From positions 1 through 38,895 of the forward strand of contig CABQJV010000022.1 of NCBI GenBank assembly GCA_902464565.1: 38,895 bases of DNA, given 5' to 3'. Every line of letters begins with the position of its first letter. The stretch's first letter is position 1. The notes below the pieces were generated by a model. It made no database searches, had not been told where the DNA came from, and saw nothing but the letters and a program-made list of their open reading frames with translations. This DNA is from an uncultured Collinsella sp. Lineage in GTDB: Bacteria > Actinomycetota > Coriobacteriia > Coriobacteriales > Coriobacteriaceae. The position numbers were made by a program, and so were the translations under genes. Shown here one piece after another: positions 1-7,962 of the stretch.

Positions 1-2
1 GG

Positions 3-185
3 GGGCTGTCGCCCGAGCAGATGGCGGCGCGCAACGGCGGCCCGGTGGACCTGTCGCCGTCGACCATCTACCGCTGGGTCTCGGCGGGCTACGAGCAGGA
101 GCTCGAGGAGCGCTGCCGAAGGCTCGAGACCGAGGTGGCCTACCTAAAAAAATTGCGTGCCCTGGTCGAGAGGGACGGGATCTGA
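3..185 (+). CDS. IS3-family transposase OrfA, 5'-truncated by the window edge
   Basis: Frame 3 is open from the window edge to a TGA at 183-185 and gives 60 residues. It carries a helix-turn-helix-like stretch (LSPEQMAARNGG, then LSPSTIYRWV) and a heptad-rich tail (ELEERCRRLETEVAYLKKL) like the leucine zipper of IS3 OrfA proteins. OrfA normally binds the terminal repeats. The frame meets orfB through the A7 run at 146-152. The N-terminus lies outside the window. Confidence 0.75.
   Translation, partial: GLSPEQMAARNGGPVDLSPSTIYRWVSAGYEQELEERCRRLETEVAYLKKLRALVERDGI
146..152 (+). promoter_or_regulatory. A7 slippery site for -1 programmed frameshifting (OrfA to OrfAB)
   Basis: Seven consecutive A residues lie in the OrfA frame as CTA-AAA-AAA, which fits the X XXY YYZ rule. 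A -1 slip enters the frame that runs straight into orfB with no intervening stop. This is the usual way IS3-family elements make the OrfAB transposase. Frameshifting itself is inferred. Confidence 0.7.
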
Positions 186-205
186 CCAGGGCGAAGGTCG
201 AGGCC

Positions 206-1057
206 GTGAGCGCCCTGCGCGCGGAGGGGTACGAGCTGGGGCGCCTGCTGGAGTGCGCCGGCATGGCCCGGTCCAGCTACTACTACGCGCTGTCGCACCC
301 GGCCAGGCCGACGCGCCCGGAGCTGCGGGACGCGGTGGCGGAGATCTTCTCGCGCACGGCCAACGGGTGCGGCCACCGCCAGGTCGCCATGTACCTGCGC
401 GCCGAGCTGGGCGCGCGCATAGCCTACAAGACCGTGCTCAAGATGATGCGGGAGATGGGGGTCCGCTGCGGCATCCGCCGCGAGACCGACTACCATAGGT
501 ACAACTCGTACAGGGGCGTCGTGGGCGAGACGTTCGAGAACGTCATCGGGCGCGACTTCGCCGCCGACGGGCCGTGGCAGAAGATGGGCACCGACGTCAC
601 CGAGTTCAAGCAGCCCTGGGGCAAGGCCTACTTCGCGCCGGTGTACGACTTCGGCAGCAAGGAGATAGTCGCGTGGTCGACGTCGACCAGCCCGAACATG
701 GCGCAGCAGGCCGAGCTGCTCGACCAGCTGCTGGCGAAGATGCCCGAGGGCGCGACGCCGGTGCTCCACAGCGACATGGGCTGGCAGTACCAGCACGCCG
801 CATGGTGCGGGAGGCTGAAGGACGCCGGGATCGTCCAGAGCATGTCCAGAAAGGGAAACTGCATCGACAACGGCGCCACCGAGCAGGTCTTCGGCCACAT
901 GAAGGACGAGTTCTTCCGGGGAAGGACATGGCCCGACTTCGAGTCCTTCAAGGCGGACCTGGACGCGTACGTCGCCCATTGGAACACGAGGCGAAGGCAG
1001 GTTAAACTGAAGGGGCTGACCCCGGAGGAGTTCCGGAACCAGCCCCTTGCGGCGTAG
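206..1057 (+). CDS. IS3-family transposase OrfB (DDE integrase domain)
   Basis: The 283-residue protein, starting at GTG 206, begins with the HTH_21-like segment common to IS3/IS150 OrfB (SALRAEGYELGRLLECAGM, then SSYYYAL). The integrase core follows: first Asp in GTDVTEF, second Asp in LHSDMGWQYQ, and the catalytic Glu in NGATEQVFGHMKDEFF. The C-terminal YVAHWNTRRRQ and LKGLTPEEFRNQ segment is typical of the family. The gene looks intact and may be active. In vivo the catalytic product is probably the OrfAB fusion, so the GTG marks only the free OrfB. Confidence 0.9.
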   Translation: MSALRAEGYELGRLLECAGMARSSYYYALSHPARPTRPELRDAVAEIFSRTANGCGHRQVAMYLRAELGARIAYKTVLKMMREMGVRCGIRRETDYHRYNSYRGVVGETFENVIGRDFAADGPWQKMGTDVTEFKQPWGKAYFAPVYDFGSKEIVAWSTSTSPNMAQQAELLDQLLAKMPEGATPVLHSDMGWQYQHAAWCGRLKDAGIVQSMSRKGNCIDNGATEQVFGHMKDEFFRGRTWPDFESFKADLDAYVAHWNTRRRQVKLKGLTPEEFRNQPLAA

Positions 1058-1196
1058 TTCTTATTTAAGCCGTCCAAGTTTTGGGGTGCAGTTCAGGAGG
1101 GGCCGCGGGGGCGTTCGGCTAACTGCGGGAGCGAGCCATCAGCTCAATGTGTTCGGCTGAGATCGGAAATCAACCCCGGTTGCCAGTTGCCGGCTC

Positions 1197-1213
1197 AGTC
1201 CCTTTGTCACATT
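1197..1213. repeat. Half copy of the TGTGACAAAGGGAC hairpin (right arm only)
   Basis: AGTCCCTTTGTCACATT matches the right arm of the hairpins at 11463, 13009 and 23925, but no matching left arm precedes it. It ends immediately before the stop codon of the M20 gene. The 1096-1196 stretch between it and the IS3 end has no recognisable gene or hairpin. Confidence 0.6.
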
Positions 1214-2641
1214 CTAGAGCGTGTGGAGCAGGGCGATGAGGAAGCGGATGCCTTGGAGGTAGGCGCGACGGGTGATGCGCTCGTTGGTGCCGTGGACGCC
1301 GCGGTCGCATTCGTCATCGTCGACCACGAAGGCGGAGAAACGGATACACTCGTGGCAAATGCGCTGGTAGTTGGCGGCATCGGTTGCACCAATCACGGTC
1401 GAGGGCACGATGCTCATCGGCTCTTGGCCCACCGCAGACGATCCGTTTTCCTCCGTCCCCTTGGGATCACGGAAATAGCGGGCGGCGATGGCGCGGACGG
1501 CCTCGAGCCCCGGACCGCCCACGCGCGGGGATGGCGAGGGCTCGGAGCTGCCGGGGCCCAGCTCGATCTCGACTCGGCCAGCGAGCCCAGCGGCGGCAAC
1601 GGCCTTGCGGCAGCAGGCCACAACATCGGCCACGCTCGTACCCTCGAGCATGCGGAAGTTGATATTGGCCCACATATCCTGCGGCATTACGTTGGCACCG
1701 GTACTGCCGCCTTCGATTTGCGTGGGCGCGCAGGCGGTGGTCACAAGCGGGTACAGCTTTTTGCTGGCGAGGCAGTCGCGCACGATGGCATCCTTGCTGG
1801 CAGCAATCTCGTCTGCGGTATAAAGCCCCAGCTCGACGAGCTGCGCGGCAAGCAAATCGGTCACACGCGCCGACCACTCGATATCGCAGATCGCGGCAAT
1901 GGCGCGGCTGAGCACTTCGAGCGACGTGCCACCGTAAGGGTTGGAAGAATGCCCGCCTTCGCTTCTCGTCTTGAGTACGATATCGGCATAGCCCTTCTCG
2001 GCAAGATCGGCATGCATAAGCCAACCCTCACCTGCGCCGTACTCGGCAGCCGGAACGATACGATAGTCACCCTCGTCGATCAGGTACTCAAGCTCAACGC
2101 CGCGCTCCTCGAGCGCGCGACCAATGGCACCCGCGCCGTACTGCGTAGTCTCCTCATCCTGGCCAAAGGCCAGCAGCAGGGTTCGTTCGTGTTGCCAGCC
2201 GTGCGCCAACGCATACTCAACGGCCTCCAGGATACCCGCAACCTGGTCTTTCATATCGATGGCGCCGCGACCCCAAATATAGGTGTCGTCCACGTGCCCG
2301 CTAAAGGGATTGTGCGTCCAGTCTGTCTCGGTGCCCGGCACCACGGGAACCACGTCCATGTGGCCCATGAGCATGACCGGCTTGAGGGCGGGGTCGATGC
2401 CGGCAAGCGTCACGAGCAGCGAATGGTCGATGAGCTCGACCTCGCCCGCCGCAAACACGCGCGGCCAGGCCTGCTGCATATAGGCGCGCAGGTCGGCAAA
2501 CGCCTGCCAGTCCACCGTCTGGGCATCCATGCTCGAAATCGTCGGAAACGACAGCACGCGGCCCAGGCGCTCGCACGCGCCGACCTCGTCGATATCGGCA
2601 AAATCATCCTCGTGCGCAAAGAAGCGCCAAACCTCGGCCAT
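1214..2641 (-). CDS. M20 family metallopeptidase (carboxypeptidase S / PM20D1-like)
   Basis: A 475-residue cytoplasmic zinc hydrolase that would cleave dipeptides or N-acyl amino acids. Metal-site motifs of the M20 family are visible: GHMDVVPV (His94, Asp96), GRGAIDMKD (Asp129), GQDEE (Glu163/164), and a late HGTNERI histidine. The dimerisation domain lies between them, including the EGGHSSNP segment. The ATG at 2641 is chosen because GGAGGAAGGC precedes it; a TTG six codons upstream lacks such a site. It is the last gene after an amino-acid ABC transporter, so it may hydrolyse imported peptides or amides. A hairpin sits just upstream of its ribosome-binding site. Substrate is not determined. 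Confidence 0.9.
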   Translation of the reverse strand: MAEVWRFFAHEDDFADIDEVGACERLGRVLSFPTISSMDAQTVDWQAFADLRAYMQQAWPRVFAAGEVELIDHSLLVTLAGIDPALKPVMLMGHMDVVPVVPGTETDWTHNPFSGHVDDTYIWGRGAIDMKDQVAGILEAVEYALAHGWQHERTLLLAFGQDEETTQYGAGAIGRALEERGVELEYLIDEGDYRIVPAAEYGAGEGWLMHADLAEKGYADIVLKTRSEGGHSSNPYGGTSLEVLSRAIAAICDIEWSARVTDLLAAQLVELGLYTADEIAASKDAIVRDCLASKKLYPLVTTACAPTQIEGGSTGANVMPQDMWANINFRMLEGTSVADVVACCRKAVAAAGLAGRVEIELGPGSSEPSPSPRVGGPGLEAVRAIAARYFRDPKGTEENGSSAVGQEPMSIVPSTVIGATDAANYQRICHECIRFSAFVVDDDECDRGVHGTNERITRRAYLQGIRFLIALLHTL

Positions 2642-2657
2642 GCCTTCCTCCAAAAAC

Positions 2658-2690
2658 AACGTGGCAAAGAGGCGGTCCCTTTGCCACGTT
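2658..2690. repeat. Intercistronic hairpin, GTGGCAAAG variant of the repeat family
   Basis: The arms AACGTGGCAAAG and CTTTGCCACGTT (12 bp) enclose a short loop containing AGGCGGTCC. It is a variant of the TGTGACAAAG hairpin in which both arms changed together (TGACA to TGGCA, TGTCA to TGCCA). It lies between the ATPase stop (2699) and the M20 ribosome-binding site, so it could dampen or process the operon mRNA. Confidence 0.75.
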
Positions 2691-2698
2691 CGCTTGCA

Positions 2699-3481
2699 TT
2701 ATTTGTCGTTGAGATAACGCGAGAGGAACTCGCGGGTGCGCTGGTGCTTAGGATTGCCAAAGAGCTCAGCCGGCGCGGCGTCCTCGAGCACCACGCCCTG
2801 GTCCATAAAGACCACGCGGTCGGACACGGTACGCGCGAAGGCCATCTCGTGGGTAACGACGACCATGGTCATGCCGTCGGCGGCGAGCTTGCGCATAACG
2901 TCGAGCACCTCGCCCACGATCTCGGGATCGAGCGCAGAGGTAGGCTCGTCAAACAGCATGATCTGCGGGTTCATGCACAGGGCGCGGGCGATGGCAACGC
3001 GCTGCTTTTGGCCACCGGACAGGCGACCAACCGCGGCATGGGCGAATTTTTCGAGTCCCACGCTCGCCAGATGCTCCATCGCGACCTGTTCGGCCTGATC
3101 TTTGCCCATCTTTTTGAGCGTGACGGGCGCGAGCGTGCAGTTGTCGAGCACATCCATGTTGTTGAACAGGTTGAAGCCCTGGAACACCATGCCGATGTCC
3201 TCGCGCAGCTTGTTGATGTTGCAGCGCTCGGCCGTGAGATCCTGGCCGTGGAACCAGATGTGACCCGTGTCCGGAGTCTCGAGCAGGTTGAGGCAACGCA
3301 GCAGCGTCGACTTACCCGAGCCCGAGGCGCCGATGATGGTGACGACCTCGCCGGGGCTAACGGCCAGGTCGATGCCCTTGAGCACCTCGAGCGAGCCAAA
3401 GCTCTTGCGCAGGCCCTCAACGCGGATGAGCGGCTCTTTGGTTTGCGCGGCCGCAGCGCCGGTAGTAACGGTATCTGCCAT
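2699..3481 (-). CDS. Polar amino acid ABC transporter ATP-binding protein (GlnQ/HisP type)
   Basis: The 260-residue ATPase energises the permease encoded immediately upstream. It has Walker A GASGSGKST, a Q-loop in VFQGFNLF, the signature LSGGQKQRVAIARAL, Walker B IMLFDEPTSALD and the H-loop VVVTHEM. The LRCLNLLE segment after Walker A is typical of the polar amino acid uptake class. The ATG at 3481 has a GAGGAG site seven bases upstream; an open frame continues further 5' but overlaps the permease. It is third in a binding protein, permease, ATPase, peptidase operon. Confidence 0.95.
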   Translation of the reverse strand: MADTVTTGAAAAQTKEPLIRVEGLRKSFGSLEVLKGIDLAVSPGEVVTIIGASGSGKSTLLRCLNLLETPDTGHIWFHGQDLTAERCNINKLREDIGMVFQGFNLFNNMDVLDNCTLAPVTLKKMGKDQAEQVAMEHLASVGLEKFAHAAVGRLSGGQKQRVAIARALCMNPQIMLFDEPTSALDPEIVGEVLDVMRKLAADGMTMVVVTHEMAFARTVSDRVVFMDQGVVLEDAAPAELFGNPKHQRTREFLSRYLNDK

Positions 3482-3503
3482 GATGAATCTCCTCGTCTTG
3501 CGC

Positions 3504-4652
3504 CTAGTTGGAGCTGGGCAGCGTGGCCGGAGCCTCGGCACCGAGCTTTTTGCCAAAGGCCTCGAGCAGGCGGCTCGCCACGAGCGTCAGGATCAGGTAG
3601 ACCACGAGCGCCACGCAGTAGACCTCCATCTGACGGTAGTACACGCCGGCGACGGTGGTAGTAGCGTACATAAGGTCGAACACGCCGATGACCGAGAGCA
3701 CCGACGAATCCTTAATGTTGATGATGAGCTCGTTGGTGAGCGCCGGAATCGCGTTTTTAATGCCCTGGGGGAACACGACTTTGCGCATGGCTTGCCACTG
3801 CGACAGGCCCAGCGAGCGCGCCGCCTCGGCCTGGCCGGGATCGATGGACTCGATGCCGCCGCGCAGGACCTCCATCATGTAGGCGGTGGAGTTGAGCGAG
3901 ATGGTGACGAGGCCGGCGGTGAAGGTACTCCAGATCTGGTTGGCCTGGGCGGTCTCGAAGCCCATGCCGCGCAAAACGGTGAAGCCCGCGTAATAGATGA
4001 GCAGGCCCTGGACCATCATGGGCGTGCCGCGCACGATGGTGGAGTAGACGGCCGCAAAGCCGCGGCCGATACTCTTAAAGAAGCGCACCAGGTCGTTATC
4101 CACACGGTCGAACGTCTGAATACGCAGGAACACAAAGAGCAGTGCCAGGAAGAATGCGATGACGGTGCCAAAGGTGGCAAGCGCGATGGTGATCTCGATA
4201 CCGTGAATGAAGAAGTCGCCGCTCTTGTAGGTCATGTAGACCAGGCTCGACAAAAAGTCGCTGGGGTTGGAATCCGAGACAATGCTCACCTGCACCAGGT
4301 CGATAAACGACATGACGCAGCGGTCGATAAAGAAGATCGCCGCAATGGCAACGACGACATAGCTGCTCAGGCGCGCGCCATGACGGAAGCGGTCGGAAGC
4401 AAACGGAGATTTCTCGCGATAGTCGTTCCAGTGCATGAGCTTGGTGACGAGCGCTGCCGCCGACGCGACGAGCCAGGCCCAAAGGATTGCCCAGAGGCAA
4501 TCCTGGAAGACGCCCGTAGGCGCCAAGAAGCTCAACGGCGTGGGGTTGCGCTGGCTAAACGCCAGACCGAGCGCCGCGATAACGCTCGTGCCCAGATATA
4601 CATAGCGATGGTCGGCCTTGATAAAGGAGGCCAGACGATTGATGGTTTTCAT
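3504..4652 (-). CDS. Polar amino acid ABC transporter permease with N-terminal membrane extension
   Basis: The 382-residue membrane protein forms the substrate channel with the ATPase at 2699-3481. The canonical core begins near residue 150 (HGIEITIALATFGTVIAF). It includes the IVRGTPMMVQ segment and the EAA loop EAARSLGLSQWQAMRKVV that docks the ATPase. The first 150 residues hold about three extra hydrophobic helices (around 17-33, 51-70 and 95-113); common HisM/GlnP permeases are near 220 residues and lack these. Start ATG 4652 follows GGGAGGCAGC. The gene begins 9 nt after the binding-protein gene. Confidence 0.92.
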   Translation of the reverse strand: MKTINRLASFIKADHRYVYLGTSVIAALGLAFSQRNPTPLSFLAPTGVFQDCLWAILWAWLVASAAALVTKLMHWNDYREKSPFASDRFRHGARLSSYVVVAIAAIFFIDRCVMSFIDLVQVSIVSDSNPSDFLSSLVYMTYKSGDFFIHGIEITIALATFGTVIAFFLALLFVFLRIQTFDRVDNDLVRFFKSIGRGFAAVYSTIVRGTPMMVQGLLIYYAGFTVLRGMGFETAQANQIWSTFTAGLVTISLNSTAYMMEVLRGGIESIDPGQAEAARSLGLSQWQAMRKVVFPQGIKNAIPALTNELIINIKDSSVLSVIGVFDLMYATTTVAGVYYRQMEVYCVALVVYLILTLVASRLLEAFGKKLGAEAPATLPSSN

Positions 4653-4661
4653 GCTGCCTCC

Positions 4662-5588
4662 CTATGCCGGCTGACGGTCGAGGCACGCGTCCCACATTTG
4701 GTCGCGCTCCTCTTGGCTAATGCCCTTGAGTGTCTTGTCGATGAGCTTAAGCAGCTTGTCCGAGCCCTTGCGGCAGCCGACGTTTGCCGTGACCTCCTGC
4801 TTAAAGCCCTCGCCCTCGGCAAATTGAATCGGCACGATACCCGGGTTTTGGGCCATATAGCCCTTCTCGTTCTCGGTGTTGTAGGTCACGGCGTCGCAGG
4901 TGCCCTGCAGCAGGTTCGAAAACACCGTGGGAACCGAATCGACCGGGTTTTTGTGCACAACGCCCGGGATTTCGTCGATGACGGTATCGAGCATGGTGTC
5001 CTTTTGGCCGAGGACCGTTGCGCCGCTAAAGTCGCTGAGCTTGGTCGCATTTTGGTAGGGCGAGCCCTCTTTTACGAACAGGCCAAAGTAGCCAATGAAG
5101 TACGGGTCGGAAAAGCCGACGGACTCCTCGCGCTCGGGCGTGGCGCTCATGCCGGCAATGATGAGGTCGATCTGGCCGTTGTTGAGCGAATCGATAAGAC
5201 CCGAGAAGCTCTGCTTGACGGCAACGGGCTCGCCACCGAGGGCCTTGCAGACGATCTTGGCGATCTGCACGTCGTAACCATCGGCATAGGCGCCCTGCAC
5301 GTTGTCGATGGGGATAGTGTACTTGCTGGCTTCGGAGACCTGCCAGTTGTACGGGGCGTAGGCCGCCTCCATGCCAATGCGAATCTTGTCCTTGCCGATC
5401 ACGGAATCGGACAGGTCGTCGCGACCGCCGCCCGTCGTGGGCTGAACTACTTCCAGCGTGGAGGGGCGCTGGCAACCGGCAAGTGCGCCGGCGACGACAG
5501 TAGCGCTCGCAGCGAGAGCGCTACCCAAAAAGATGCGACGGCTGCATACCGGCTGTGGATGCGCGTCGCGTTGATGGGGAGAATGCAT
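4662..5588 (-). CDS. Amino acid ABC transporter substrate-binding lipoprotein with a twin-arginine-like signal
   Basis: The 308-residue extracellular binding protein belongs to the SBP_bac_3 family and feeds the adjacent permease. A basic N-region carries SRRIFLG, close to the twin-arginine consensus. A hydrophobic stretch and lipobox LAGC follow, with the lipidated Cys at residue 39. The mature part has family hallmarks: IRIGMEAAYAPYNW, GYDVQIAKIVCKALG, IDLIIAGMSATPEREESVGFS and the late GTCDAVTYN segment. The ATG at 5588 is preferred because it gives a normal lipoprotein signal and has a GGGAAG site; the frame stays open 29 codons upstream. Probable ligands are polar amino acids, not resolved further. 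Confidence 0.92.
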   Translation of the reverse strand: MHSPHQRDAHPQPVCSRRIFLGSALAASATVVAGALAGCQRPSTLEVVQPTTGGGRDDLSDSVIGKDKIRIGMEAAYAPYNWQVSEASKYTIPIDNVQGAYADGYDVQIAKIVCKALGGEPVAVKQSFSGLIDSLNNGQIDLIIAGMSATPEREESVGFSDPYFIGYFGLFVKEGSPYQNATKLSDFSGATVLGQKDTMLDTVIDEIPGVVHKNPVDSVPTVFSNLLQGTCDAVTYNTENEKGYMAQNPGIVPIQFAEGEGFKQEVTANVGCRKGSDKLLKLIDKTLKGISQEERDQMWDACLDRQPA

Positions 5589-5658
5589 AATCTGCCTTCC
5601 CTGTTGAATCGTATGCTGACGACTTAACAGGATACCGCTCAGCGCTACCTCCAGCAAA

Positions 5659-5682
5659 TGCATATATAAATGCATATATGCA
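5659..5682. promoter_or_regulatory. Overlapping TGCAT/ATGCA palindromes upstream of the amino-acid transporter operon
   Basis: Two palindromes share the middle TGCA: TGCAT-N6-ATGCA at 5659-5674 and TGCATATATGCA at 5671-5682. They are AT-rich in a GC-rich context and lie about 70-95 bp upstream of the binding-protein start, so they may be operators overlapping its promoter. They resemble Arg-type boxes only loosely, and no regulator is assigned. Confidence 0.5.
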
Positions 5683-5706
5683 AGTTTACGAACTGAAAAC
5701 GATTGG

Positions 5707-5876
5707 TAGTCGTTGGGGACGTTCTTAAACGACTAGTCAAACAAGAACGTCCCCAACGACTAGGCATGAAAAAGGCAAGGCATAGACCTTCTGGTCATGC
5801 CTTGCCTTTTGAATGACAAATTGTCGCCCTGGGCGGCGCGCAGCGTCGACTAGTCCGCCGTTCGTCAGAACGGCGG
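5707..5876. repeat. Composite multi-hairpin element, copy 1
   Basis: Stem 1 (5707-5725 with 5744-5762) is 19 bp and perfect. Stem 2 (5770-5810) has a 14 bp outer arm, a one-base bulge and a GACC-TTCT-GGTC tip. Small stems GACA/TGTC and CGCC/GGCG follow at 5815-5835. Stem 3 (5855-5876) is 9 bp with a GTCA loop. The element fills the gap between the mutarotase stop (5882) and the transporter promoter. A related element with changed stem sequences is at 14326-14633. Confidence 0.8.
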
Positions 5877-5881
5877 AACCT

Positions 5882-6775
5882 CTAGAATAAGGTGACGCTA
5901 AAGCTGCGGACGTCCGTCTCGCCCGGTGCCAGCGTAATGGTGTTGACCTTGTGCTCAAAGACATCGTCCTCGGTGTCCATGGTGGTATGACCGGTCCAGG
6001 GCTCGAGCGCCACAAACGGAGCGTCGTTGGCGGCAGACCACACGCCAATGTACTTAAAGCCCTCAAAGTCGATCTTGACGCCGTGGCCCGACTTGCGGCC
6101 GCGCAGCGTGAGCGTGGAGCCCGGAGTATCGGTGAACATGATGGCATCGTTATCGAAGCTGCGGTGCGTGATGGGCAGCACGTCCGAGTTGTCGGGAGCC
6201 TTATAGCTGCCCTCAAACGTCATAAGACCGTCGGGCGTGATGATAGGAGCCTCGTTAGTCCAAGCCTCGGTAAACGCCAGCTCGTAATCCTCGAACGCCT
6301 CGTCCTCGGCACCGGGGGCGGGCACGTTAAATGCGGGGTGGCCGCCCACCGAGAACGGCAGGTCCACGTCGCCGGTATTGGTGACGGCAAAGGTCTGCGT
6401 GAGGGTGGCGTCGCCGGTCAGGGCATAGGTCATGTTGAGCTTAAAGTGGAACGGAAAGGCCTTGAGCGACTCGGGCGTATCGGTGATCTCGTAAGTTACC
6501 GAAGAGCCGTCCTCCGAAACCTCGACCAGCTCGTGCTCGACGATGCGCGCGAGTCCGTGGCGCGGTATCTCGCAGGTGCCGGCCGCAGACGTTGCCGTGT
6601 TGTTGCGCAGCGAACCCACAATGGGGAACAGGATGGGCGCGTGCTTGCCCCAAAAGGCGGGGTCGCCCTGCCACAGATACTCGTTGCCGTTGAGGGCAAG
6701 GCTCGTGAGCTGGGCGCCCATGGAATCGATGGCCGCGGTGAGGCCGCCGCGCTTGATGGTAGTGACGGTAGACAT
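5882..6775 (-). CDS. Aldose 1-epimerase (galactose mutarotase) family protein, LacX-like
   Basis: The 297-residue cytoplasmic protein probably interconverts alpha and beta anomers of an aldose. Family positions are recognisable: His73 in PRHGLAR, His146 in GGHPAFNVP, and Glu258 in VALEPWTGHTT, which would act as catalytic base. The NEYLWQGDPAFW opening is typical of the LacX-like subgroup. ATG 6775 is preceded by GGAGGAAG; the open frame reaches eight codons further without a better site. It stands alone, with hairpin DNA downstream that probably ends transcription. The true sugar is unknown. Confidence 0.9.
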   Translation of the reverse strand: MSTVTTIKRGGLTAAIDSMGAQLTSLALNGNEYLWQGDPAFWGKHAPILFPIVGSLRNNTATSAAGTCEIPRHGLARIVEHELVEVSEDGSSVTYEITDTPESLKAFPFHFKLNMTYALTGDATLTQTFAVTNTGDVDLPFSVGGHPAFNVPAPGAEDEAFEDYELAFTEAWTNEAPIITPDGLMTFEGSYKAPDNSDVLPITHRSFDNDAIMFTDTPGSTLTLRGRKSGHGVKIDFEGFKYIGVWSAANDAPFVALEPWTGHTTMDTEDDVFEHKVNTITLAPGETDVRSFSVTLF

Positions 6776-6888
6776 GCTACTTCCTCCAAAAGTAAACAAT
6801 AGTGTCGAGGGCTATTGTCCCACTCTTGGCGGCGGGACGGGACGGCAGGCGATTATTGAGTAGCCATAGCGGAATGAGCGGCGAGCTC

Positions 6889-7758
6889 CTACCGGGTATC
6901 CACGTAAAGGTCGAACCCGCCCTGCGGTGTGGTGTCGACCGTATCGGGCGCCTGTGAGTTAAAGCTCACGGGGACCATGCGCTTTGAGGCGCGGAAGCGC
7001 GTGCCGTCGGTGGCGACGGGCGGTTCATCGACGGTGAGCTCGTAGTCGCCGGGCTTAAGTTCGATGCCGTCACCAGCGGAATTGACGTATTGATACTCGT
7101 CAATCGTCTGCCCTTTGAGCGTGCGCCCCACGATGTGGATGAGCATTTGGCTGTCGCCGCGCGCGGTGTCCCACGTCGCGCCGTCCTTGACCTCGACCGA
7201 CACATGTACCGAGCGCGTGCGGCCGAGCGATTGCTCGACAGACATCTCGACCTTGGCGGCGTCTTTTCGCTGCTGCTCGACATGGCTCCAGACGTTTCCA
7301 ATTACCGAGCATGCGATAACGCCGGCCATGAAGGCGATAAGGATGGGGCCAAGCGGAGAGCGACGTCCTGCATCTTCCTCGCGAGACAGATTGGGGCGAC
7401 GTGTGGGCGCGGGCGCCTGGGCACCCTGCGAGGGCACGTCGAGAATGCTGAAGGATGCCGTGCTGCCGGGATCGATGGTGTGGCGCGGCTGCGGGGTCTT
7501 TGCCGGCGAGATCGACATGTCGGCTGGCTCGCCGAGCGTGGCCGTAGCGTCGGCCTTGGCCTCGTCTGCCTCGGCCTGGGCCCAAGCTTGTTCGAAGGTC
7601 AGGGGCTCGACGGGATCGAGGGCGGCGTCCGAGTCGGCGGCGACGTCGTTGCCGGTCTCGTCCTCGTCGCTCGACACGCCACGCGACGCGGGCTCGTCCC
7701 ACCCCTCGTCCGGAGCCTCGCCCTCGCTATACCACCATTCAAAGTTATCGATATCCAT
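6889..7758 (-). CDS. Single-pass membrane protein of unknown function with acidic N-terminus
   Basis: I do not recognise a family for this 289-residue protein. Residues 1-135 are strongly acidic, low in complexity and Ala/Pro/Asp-rich (EGEAPDEGWDEPAS; SSDEDETGND), so probably disordered and cytoplasmic. One transmembrane helix follows near 137-158 (PLGPILIAFMAGVIACSVIG). The remaining 130 residues look like an extracytoplasmic beta-rich domain (VHVSVEVKDGATWDT; LKPGDYELTVDEPP). Starting with WW-containing MDIDNFEWWYSEG is distinctive. The start ATG has AAGGGG about ten bases upstream. The gene is monocistronic and reads away from the MFS gene. A surface or sensory role is possible, but no function is assigned. 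Confidence 0.7.
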   Translation of the reverse strand: MDIDNFEWWYSEGEAPDEGWDEPASRGVSSDEDETGNDVAADSDAALDPVEPLTFEQAWAQAEADEAKADATATLGEPADMSISPAKTPQPRHTIDPGSTASFSILDVPSQGAQAPAPTRRPNLSREEDAGRRSPLGPILIAFMAGVIACSVIGNVWSHVEQQRKDAAKVEMSVEQSLGRTRSVHVSVEVKDGATWDTARGDSQMLIHIVGRTLKGQTIDEYQYVNSAGDGIELKPGDYELTVDEPPVATDGTRFRASKRMVPVSFNSQAPDTVDTTPQGGFDLYVDTR

Positions 7759-7844
7759 ACGGGGCGCCCCTTAGGCCTCGCAAATAAACACTTGCTAGCC
7801 TTATACCCCCAGACAGCACCGAAGCTCACCCGCGCCGGACACGA

Positions 7845-7909
7845 AAACCGTCACAACATTCGACGCTTTTCCTCGATTTCGAGATTTTCGCCGAATGTTG
7901 TGACGGTTT
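7845..7909. repeat. Long hairpin with perfect 18 bp arms
   Basis: AAACCGTCACAACATTCG at 7845-7862 is exactly complementary to 7892-7909. The 29 nt between include an inner CTCGA-TTT-CGAG type stem. It lies in the divergent gap between the membrane protein and the MFS exporter. It is not followed by a U run, so a simple terminator role is not evident. Confidence 0.8.
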
Positions 7910-7929
7910 GGGCGACTGGCTGGCAGCGC

Positions 7930-7962
7930 AATATGACAAAGAGACTGTCCCTTTGTCACATT
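7930..7962. repeat. TGTGACAAAGGGAC-type hairpin, wobble variant
   Basis: The left arm AATATGACAAAGAGA and right arm TCCCTTTGTCACATT pair over 15 positions. The two departures would be A-C on the plus-strand RNA but G-U on the minus-strand RNA, suggesting it is maintained as a minus-strand hairpin. It sits 57 bp upstream of the MFS start. Confidence 0.7.

Larger units (their letters stand above)
1..1095 (+). mobile_element. IS3-family insertion sequence, left end outside the window
   Basis: The element is defined by an orfA tail (3-185), a -1 frameshift heptamer (146-152) and a complete orfB transposase (206-1057), the layout of IS3-family elements. The right end is placed at about 1095, where a GGGTGCAGTTCA tail follows orfB by some 38 nt; IS3-family ends usually finish in CA. 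The left end and the target duplication cannot be seen, so the boundary is an inference. Confidence 0.75.

Noticed and set aside
1187..5627. Very long open frames on the plus strand opposite the M20 and ABC transporter genes
   Set aside because: They lie antisense to genes with full motif sets, have no family features, and are expected from high GC at third codon positions.
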